Of a stretch of DNA of 64,000 bases, positions 56,815 to 64,000 are shown piece after piece. Both the position numbers and the translations under genes were made by a program. The DNA is from Triticum aestivum. Lineage: Eukaryota > Streptophyta > Magnoliopsida > Poales > Poaceae. Position 1 is the stretch's first letter. Each line of letters starts with the position of its first letter. The notes below the pieces were generated by a model that made no database searches, was not told the origin of the DNA, and worked only from the letters and a program-made list of their open reading frames with translations. The DNA lies in NCBI RefSeq assembly GCF_018294505.1, contig NC_057809.1, forward strand, positions 138,668,979 to 138,732,978, read 5' to 3'.

Positions 56815-57927
56815 TGTCGGTGGGAACGACACCTATGGGATCACAAGAATCCCTACTACAGTTGCGGGGCGCGGGGTCGTGAGAAGAGCGGATCAAACAG
56901 ATAGCACACGGTTCGTTTATCCAGATTCGGGCCGCGAGGATGCGTAAAACCCTACTCCTGCTTTGGTGGATTGTATATCTGTGTTCTTGAGCTAGCTATG
57001 GGGCGTGAGAAGCTCCAAAAAGCCGAATCCCCTTCCTCGTCGCCTCGGGCCTCCTTTTATAGGAAAGGGGTTGCCACAGTGGCACACTTGAGGTGGAAAG
57101 GGTACAGTGATGTGAGGTTATCCCTCGCATTACATGACAAGGCGCATTTAATGCGTCTTGCCCAGGTGTTCTTGCTTTATCGGGGACGGGGGAGAGCCAT
57201 GTCTCGTCCGTCGCCGCTCCCTCTCGTGTCGACACGCGCCCTGGCCAGCGGCGTCCGCGGTGCCATGTAGGCAGGCAGGCAGCTGAGGTGGCGTAGTGGT
57301 GGGTCTCCACGAAGATCCGTATGCCGCCACGCAGGTGTCTGCCCAGATGGTTGGGTCGGCAGCTGCATGCGAACGACGTTGGAGGTTTGACTTGCGTGGG
57401 CCTGATGGTGGCCCTACGGGTGTTCTTGGCAAGGGCCTTGCCGGGGCCCCGGCAAGGGTCTTGCCGTGGCGCCTGCTGTCATCCCCGGCAAGGCTCTTGC
57501 CGGGGGCCTTGTGGTCCTCCTTGGCTGGGATCCCGCCAAGGGTCATCATCTTCTAAAGGGTGTATCTGATCTTGAATGCCTTCACAAAGATCTGCGTGCC
57601 ACCACGGGGATGTATCCTGAATCCTTGCCCCATGGGGGCAGTGGACTCAAGGATGACCCACTCCGTAGGCGTGGGACGAGCTGCCACGACAAGGGTCTTG
57701 CCGGGTTTGCTAAAACCGCCTCCAGGCAAGGATCTTGTCGGGGGGGTCCGCTTCGTCCCCTTTGCTCTTTGTGGTCTTGGTCTTGGCGTCGTTCTGCTTC
57801 TCTTGAGCTTCGGCCTTACCTTGTCTCACCTCCCTTGCCTTGCTCAGTATGGTGGTCCCGTGGCTCAGACTGCCCGTGCACAGTTATAGGGGTATAAAAA
57901 GTGTACCCCTCTTTTTGTACACCGACA
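56815..57927 (-). repeat. E8 LTR copy with primer site on one side and purine tract on the other
   Basis: TGTCGGTGGGAACG to TTGTACACCGACA, 1113 bp, with inverted TGTCGGTG/CACCGACA-type ends. The minus-strand purine tract CCAGGGGCTCC borders its right side (57928-57938), and the primer-binding site borders its left. Confidence 0.9.
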
Positions 57928-58347
57928 GGAGCCCCTGGTCCTGGGCCACACGTAAGCGCAATCGTGTCGTTGGGCTAGGCCCAAAAACGGTGCACGGGCA
58001 GGCGGGGCGGTTTTTACCGCGGTAAGTCTCTTCGCGCGCTGCGCTTCCCATACTTCCCATGCGTGGCGCGGCGTGGGGAGGCGTGTGTGCAATGGGCCGC
58101 ATGCGCGGGGTTGCTTCCCGTGGGCATGCGTCACATCACAATTAATGTGAAAGGAGGCGGCCCCTTGTTTTCCCCCATAAGAAAGGAATAACCGCGGGCG
58201 CGCTGCTCATTTTCTCCTTTTTCCTCATGCCTTTTCCAATCTCAGAGCCGCCGTTTCCTCTCTTCCTTCCTTCCTAAGCTTCCGCCGTCACCCGCCGTTG
58301 TTGCTTCGCCATCCCCCTTCCTCGGCCCTCTGAACTTCTTGGTTGCC
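57928..58347 (+). other. E8 spacer before antisense gene
   Basis: Minus-strand purine tract at 57928-57938, then a GC-rich leader with a pyrimidine-rich stretch (about 58205-58330) before the start codon. No gene is seen in it. Confidence 0.5.
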
Positions 58348-60046
58348 ATGGCTCCCAAATTCGCCAAGGGTAAGGGGGTGGCTAAGGGCGCCGGGACGGT
58401 GGAGCCGCCGGAGAGCGCACTGTCAGGGGACAGGACGAAGTCCGCCTTCTTCTTCTCCTCAACGGTTGATGTTCAAGAGCTCCGGGCCTCCTTCAAGCCC
58501 CTATGGGGAGTGAAGACGAGGGGAGAGGATTCGGGACACACGGCGACGCGCGTCATTCCTGCCGCTTGCGCTGATCCTGCCCCAAATCGGTACCCCTTCT
58601 TCGTTGATTACTTTTCTTGCGGGTTATGCCCCCTTTCTCCGATTTCTTCTGCGACGTTATGCGCACCTTCGGCTTTCACCTCTTGAATTTTACTCCAAAT
58701 GCGGTGGCGTGCATGGCTTTCTTTGCGCATCTTTGTGAAGGCTTTGCCGGGGTGCAGCCCAACATGGCGCTCTTCCGCCATTACTTCTTCCCTCGAATCC
58801 AGCCGGGAGGAGCCGTCTCCGGTTGCGTCACCTAGATCCCAAGATCCAAGGGGGTGTACCCGGACGGTGCCGTGATGGAGAGGTGGGAGGAATGGCGTGG
58901 CCGGTGGTGCTGGATTGAAGATAAAAACCCGTCGGAATTCTGCAAGGTCCGCCGAGTGCCGCCGGTTCGCGGTAGAGATTGGAGCGATGTCGACGCCGCC
59001 GATGGGAGGCTCACCCAGGCCGGACTCACCCTTGAGATGATCGGGGCGGACTTCATTCGCCGCCGGATCGCCCCATTGCACAGCAAGGGGAGGCCAGCTT
59101 GGCTCTTTACGAACCCGGCTGACATTATGCGACTCTGCCCCGGCTTCGATCACAACTTCACAGTGCTGGCGCATGCCCACTTCTGCCAGCGGCTTTTCCA
59201 GCTTGATGTGTGTCACGATGGCGAGGTCGATCGGACCGGCAAGGCCGCGAGGGCTGCCGCAAAGGTTGGCAAGGCCCTCAAGGGGCCATTTTTCAAGCTG
59301 CCAGCGGGGGTGGTCCCGTTGTGCAACAATTCGCGTCAGTCCGAGATCATCGCCATGATGCCGGACTGTAATGCGCACGGCCCTGTCCCGAGCTAGGAGG
59401 AGCTGAAGGACGAGGATGTGCATCAATTCTTCGACACCCTGATCGAGGTGTACGTCAATGCCGACGCCGAGCGGTGGCTTATCATGGACACCACCCAGGA
59501 AGAGCTGGACTACATCGCCACTAGGGCGAGGGAGGCACAGCTTGCCATGGAGGCCGGCAGCACCGGGGGTGTGGACGACAAGGCCGCAACGGCGATGGAG
59601 GAAGAGGAGCTCACCCGGTGGGCGGCGGCCTTCGGGGAGGTCAGCAGCGCCGACACTGGATCTCCGCTCGTCGAAGACCCGGTCGACGAGTCGTCGGGGG
59701 AGGAGGACGACGTGGCGGCGGGCTCGACGCCAACCAGGGGAAGAGGGCGAGTCCCGCGGCGGGCTGGCTCCGGTGAGCCGGTCCGTCCCGGCAGGGCTGC
59801 GCGGCCTCAATTGACACTGGAGGGGTCTGGGCTTCACATGAGGGCCACGACAGCCAAGAGGCTGACGAAGGCCGCTGAGAAGAAGAAGACAACAACCCCT
59901 TCCTCATCCGGGCACGCACAAACCCCGCCGCCTCCTTCGCCTCCTCCGGCAGGCATCGACTCGGATGATGATGTGGAGCTCCCTTTTGATCTCCGGCCTC
60001 TCAGCCCGGAGAGGAAAAGGAAACTGGTGGAAGAGGAGGAGACGGA
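58348..60046 (+). pseudogene. E8 antisense gene, gypsy-type transposon domain family
   Basis: It starts MAPKFAKGKGVAKGAG. The domain has PFSDFFCDVMRTFGFHLLNF, AFFAHLCEGFAGVQPN and ALFRHYFFPRIQ, the same general pattern as in the E4 antisense gene though diverged. One base is missing in the C run at 58629-58633. In-frame TAG codons occur at 58833-58835 and 59394-59396, after which the same frame stays open through an acidic and then Ser/Pro-rich tail to 60046, where an LTR begins. No introns are needed. The role is unknown. Confidence 0.78.
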
Positions 60047-61088
60047 TTTCGGTGGGAACGACACCTATGGGATCACAAGAATCCCTACTACGGTTGCAGG
60101 GCGCGGGGTCGTGAGAAGAGCGGATCAAACAGATAGCACACGGTTCCTTTATCCAGGTTCGGGCCGCGAGGATGCGTAAAACCCTACTCCTACTTTGATG
60201 GATTGTATATCTGTGTTCTTCAGCTAGCTATGGGGCGTGAGGTGCTCCAAAAAGCTGAATCCCCTTCCTGCTCGCCTCGGGCCTCCTTTTATAGGAAAGG
60301 GGTTGCCACAGTGGCACACAGGAGGTGGAAAGGGTACAGTGATGTGAGGTTATCCCTCGCATTACATGACGAGGCGCATTTAATGCGTCTTTCCCAGGTG
60401 TCCTTGCTTTATCGGGGACGGGGGAGAGCCCTGTCTCGTACGTCGCTGCTCCCTCTCGTGTCGACACGCGCCCTGTCCAGCGGCGCCCGCGGTGCCATGT
60501 AGGCAGGCAGTCAGCTGAGGTGGCGCAGTGGTGGGTCTCCATGAAGATCCACATGCTGCCACGCAGGTGCCTGCCCAACTGGTTGGGTCGGCAGCTGCAT
60601 GCGAATGGCGGTGGAGGTTTGACTTGCTTGGGCCTGATTGTGGCCCTACGGGTGTTCTTGGCAAGGGCCTTGCCGGGGCCCCGGCAAGGGTCTTGCTGTG
60701 GCGCCTGCTGTCATCCCCGGCAAGGCTCTTGCTGGGGGCCTTGTGGTCCTCCTTGGCTGGGATCCCGCCAAGGATCATCATCTTCTAAAGGGTGTATCTG
60801 ATCTTGAATGCCTTCACAAAGATCTGCATGCCACCACAGGGATGTCTTCCGAATCCTTGCCCCATGGGGGCAGTGGACTTAAGGGTGACCCACTCCATAG
60901 GCGTGGGGCGACCTGCCACGGCAAGGGTCTTTCCGGGTTTGCTAAAACCACCTCCAGGCAAGGATCTTGCCGGGGGGGTCCGCTTCGTCCCCTTTGCTCT
61001 TTGTGGTCTTGGTCTTGGCGTCGTTCTGCTTCTCCTAAGCTTCGGCCTTACCTTGGCTCACCTCCCTTCCCTTACTCAGTGTGGTGGT
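60047..61088 (-). repeat. E8 third LTR copy, truncated by E7
   Basis: It starts TTTCGGTGGGAACG (TG changed to TT) and is co-linear with 56815-57850. No primer-binding site lies at its left edge. It directly abuts the antisense gene. The last 75-80 bases are beyond E7. Confidence 0.88.
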
Positions 61089-61571
61089 TGTCGGTGTCAA
61101 AACCGGCGGATCTCGGGTAGGGGGTCCCGATTTGTGCGTCTAGGCCGGATGGTAACAGGAGGCAAGGAACACGATGTTTTACCCATGTTCGGGCCCTCTT
61201 GATGGAGGTAAAACCCTACGTCCTTCTTGATTAATATTGATGATATGGATAGTACAAGAGTAGATCTACCACGAGATCAAGGAGGCTAAACCCTAAAAGC
61301 TAGCCTATGGTATGATTGTAGTATGACGAAGTTGTCGTACGGACTAAAACCCTCCAGTTTATATAGACACCGGAGAGGGTTAGGGTTACACAAAGTCGGT
61401 TACAATGGTAGGAGATGTTGAATATCCGCATCGCCAAGCTTGCCTTGCACGCCAAGGAAAGTCCCATCCGGACACGGGACGAAGTCTTCAATCTTGTATC
61501 TTCATAGTCCTGGAGTCCGGCTGAAGGTATAGTCCGGCTACCCGAACACCCCCTAATCCAGGACTCCCTCA
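61089..61571 (-). repeat. E7 3' LTR
   Basis: TGTCGGTGTCAAAACC to GGACTCCCTCA, 483 bp, close to the E4 LTRs. Confidence 0.92.
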
Positions 61572-62126
61572 GTAGCCCCTGAACCAGGCTTCAATGACGA
61601 CGAGTCCGGCGCGTAGATTGTCTTCGGCATTGCAAGGCGGGTTCCTCCTCCAAATTCTTCATAAAAGTTTGTAAACATCAAGAGTAGTGTCCGGCTCTGC
61701 AAAATAAGTTTCCACGTATTGCCATAGAGAAAATAATATTAACACCAATCTAATTTGCTGACGTATTCCGCAGCGTGACATCACACTACGGCCAAGCCTT
61801 TATTCGAATTGTTTTCACTTTTCCACCTCTGCGTGTTTTGCGAGGCGATTTCCTTGGCACGTCTTGTCAAAGCAGAGATCGTGTCCCCCATTTACGGGAT
61901 TCCCATCAATACGGACGTGGGTAACCCAACCGGGCCATTTATCACGGCGCTTGGGAGGCAAGCGACTTTTACTAGGCTGGTGGGGACGCATAGTCGCATC
62001 CGCTCATATAAGGGGATAAGGATCCACCTTTTTACCTACGCCTTCTTCCTCCTTTGCCTATCCATCTTCTGCGCACCCGAGCTCCAGCGCCCAAGCCCAC
62101 ACTTCCTACCTCAATCTTCTCCAACA

Positions 62127-64000
62127 ATGTCCGGAGCGGGAGGCAAGTGGATGGTCTCCTCCGTCACGGAGGGCCATGTCAAAAGGCTAAGGAAGGCCGG
62201 ATACCTGTCCAAAGACATCGCGCACCGGCTTCCTGAGGAGGGGCAGCTTCTTCCCACCCCAAGGCCCCATGAGAGGGTAGTATTTCTTCCCCACTTCCTC
62301 CGCGGACTGGGTTTTCCTCTCCACCCATTTGTCCGCGGGCTCATGTTCTACTATGGCCTAGATTTCCACGATCTGGCCCCGAACTTCATCATCAATATCT
62401 CGGCGTTTATCGTCGTGTGCGAGGCTTTCTTCTGCATCCGCCCCCATTTCGGCATCTGGCTCAAGACCTTCAACGTCAAGCCAAAGGTGGTGCGCGGCAA
62501 CCAGGCGGAGTGCGGAGGTGCCATGGCGGGCAAAATAGCCAACGTCCTATGGCTCGAGGGCTCCTTTGTGGAGACCTTGAAGGGGTGGTAGTCAGGGTGG
62601 TTTTACATCACCGAGCCACACGATCCGAAGTGGATCGCAGCCCCTGAATTCCGATCCGGACCCCCTACGCGGCTCACGTCCTGGAAGGAGACGGGCTTGT
62701 CGTGGGGCGACGAAGAAGAGGTGACCGGACTGCAAAAATGCATCCAGTCCCTGGTGAACAAGCAGCTCAAGCTTGTCAACGTAGTCCAGGTCATGCTCGT
62801 CCGCCGGATCCTTCCATGTCAAGAACGGGACTTCAATTTGTGGGAGTTCAACCCGGCACATCACCGAACTCTGAGCAGGCTCTTCGACATGATGTACGAA
62901 GATGTCTGGAAGGTGCTAACCAAAGGCGCCGAGGCTCCCACATCCACCTCCGAAGACCGCGGATTCAGCTCGCAGCGTCCTGCTGGCGAGGTAAAATATT
63001 TTCATCTTTTACAGGATGTTAAGTTTTCTTCATAGTTTGACTCTATGCGGGATCTAAACTCCCTCACCTTTGACAGGATTGGCAGGCGAAGTCCGGACTG
63101 ATTAACTGTCCGGCTCCCTTGCCCGAAGACCCAGCCCCTGCTCTCCTAGTGAAGTTGCTGGTTCCGGCACCTTATGTGGTGCCGGAGAAGAAGGCCAAGA
63201 AGAAGAAGGCCACGGGGACTCGAAAGAGTTCCCGGTATATGGTAGTGTCGGACTCGTCGTCCGATGAGTCCGAGACGCCCTCCTCCCATGAAGACAACGA
63301 GGAGGAAGAAGAGACCTCTCCCCCTCCAGCGAGGGGAGGAAAGGAGAGGAAGGCTTCCCTAGTAGGGGAGGCCGAAGGGTCCAAGAAGAGGAAAACCCCT
63401 CCGCCGGACTACGCCCCCGACGCCGACGAGGACGAAGAGGAGTGGCCGGACAGGGCCAAGCGTCCGGCGAAATTGTAAGTGTTCGGATACCAGAGTAACT
63501 CATGATATTCCTTTTGTTGTGCAGCTTTTCCTAATGTCGAATATAATCATGCGGCCCGCCCAAGGACGGGCTCGACGAGTCGTCGAGCGGCTCCCTGGAT
63601 TCATCGGACGTGAATTCAGTGCCACCCGCTGCCTCTCCCTGTGCTGCGGATGACGCCGAAGTGGCGTCGCGACAAGCTCCGAGGCAAGAGGAGGTGGTCC
63701 AGGAGGAGCCGCGAGGCGACCTCCCGGACTCGAGGAGTAAAGGGGACAAGACCTCCCAGGGCTCCAAGTCCGGCTTTAAGCCGGACACCGCGCCGGAATC
63801 ATCAACGGTTCCGGACCGCGGCAGGCGAACTCCTGCCAAGAGGAGCAAGCCTATTGAGTCGGCGTCCTCCATCCAACCGGAGGCGCCGGACAATGTGCTG
63901 GAGGTGCTTAAGGGCGCCTCCATCGACGAGGAGCACCGTACCATCATGAGTACGGTGGTCCAGAAGGTTCGGTCCGCCAAAAGCAGACTTACTGAAGCTT
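62127..64000 (+). pseudogene. E7 antisense gene, exons 1-3 (second copy of the E4 gene)
   Basis: Exon 1 is 62127-62990 (864 bases, the same length as in E4), intron 62991-63076, exon 2 63077-63474, then an intron and exon 3 from 63555 past the window edge. The phases are identical to E4. An in-frame TAG lies at 62589-62591 (codon 155), where E4 has CAA. The intron 2 acceptor that is CAG in E4 is CGG here (63552-63554). The domain pattern in exon 1 (HPFVRGLMFYYGLDFHDLAP) is the same. Exon 2 keeps the lysine-rich VPEKKAKKKKATGTRKSS. Confidence 0.8.

Larger units (their letters stand above)
55689..61088 (-). mobile_element. E8: rearranged Tat-like Gypsy element with three LTR copies
   Basis: Order on the plus strand: inverted LTR 55689-56789, a 25-bp primer-binding-site segment 56790-56814, LTR 56815-57927, purine tract, plus-strand antisense gene (58348 onward), then LTR 60047-61088 cut by E7. 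Two LTRs share orientation and one is inverted. No gag or pol is seen. It is inserted in E6 at 55689. Confidence 0.85.
61089..64000 (-). mobile_element. E7: second Tat-type element of the E4 family, left part
   Basis: LTR 61089-61571 and a minus-strand purine tract, then the plus-strand antisense gene. It is co-linear with E4 from 13345 to about 16260. It is inserted in the E8 LTR. The gag-pol side lies beyond the window. Confidence 0.9.

Noticed and set aside
55636..57897. Paired reading frames of similar sequence on both strands in E8
   Set aside because: They come from the inverted LTR copies. LTR sequence read in both directions gives the same GC-rich frames, which are not genes.
58608..59837. 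A 409-codon minus-strand frame in E8
   Set aside because: It is the shadow of the plus-strand antisense gene. The plus strand has the family pattern, while the minus-strand translation has no recognisable motif.

Overview
The window looks like intergenic heterochromatin from a Triticeae grass genome (wheat, goat-grass or a close relative). I find no host gene, rRNA or tRNA gene. Essentially everything is transposable element sequence: two Copia elements whose LTRs resemble the BARE/WIS/Angela group, several Athila-type Gypsy elements (Sabrina-like LTRs opening with TGATACGTCTCC), Tat-type Gypsy elements carrying an antisense gene, and one large Helitron. Family names are from recall of LTR character and were not checked against a database.

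Layout. 1-386: 3' end of a Sabrina-like element (E1). 387-6403: a 6-kb Gypsy element with no coding capacity (E2) inserted in the E1 LTR. 6401-32435: Copia element A (minus strand), truncated at its 3' LTR and split at 9786/28487 by a Sabrina-like element E3 (9787-28486, plus strand), which is itself split by a Tat-type element E4 (13345-22470, minus strand, target duplication AGGAT). 32436-52948: a once-autonomous Gypsy element E5 (minus strand) that hosts Copia A in its LTR, complete Copia B at 34856-43379 (target duplication ATTAC), a Helitron at 45075-52366 inserted cleanly between A and T in reverse transcriptase/RNase H, and a Sabrina-like element E6 (52949-55688 and beyond). E6 hosts a rearranged Tat-like element E8 (55689-61088) with a 1.1-kb inverted LTR pair, and E8 is interrupted by another Tat element E7 (61089 to the window end). 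Nesting is four levels deep on both sides (E5 > Copia A > E3 > E4; E5 > E6 > E8 > E7).

How the genes relate. Most retroelement genes are pseudogenes with stops, frameshifts and lost catalytic residues. The best preserved reading frames are the gag-protease of E4, the protease of E3, and a coiled-coil ORF at the 3' end of E5. E3 carries gag-protease plus an Athila ORF1-like gene but no reverse transcriptase or integrase. E4 has gag-protease but no recognisable polymerase, so both look non-autonomous.

The most striking object is a six-exon plus-strand gene antisense to E4 (14387-17446). All five GT-AG introns are in consistent phase over 868 codons, with one internal TGA. A second copy is at 62127-64000, and an unspliced relative lies in E8. 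Other points are the Helitron with a repeat-flanked 4.6-kb internal segment and an assembly gap, the LTR palindrome with a primer-binding site at its centre, and a conserved noncoding motif shared by the 3' regions of three different Gypsy families.
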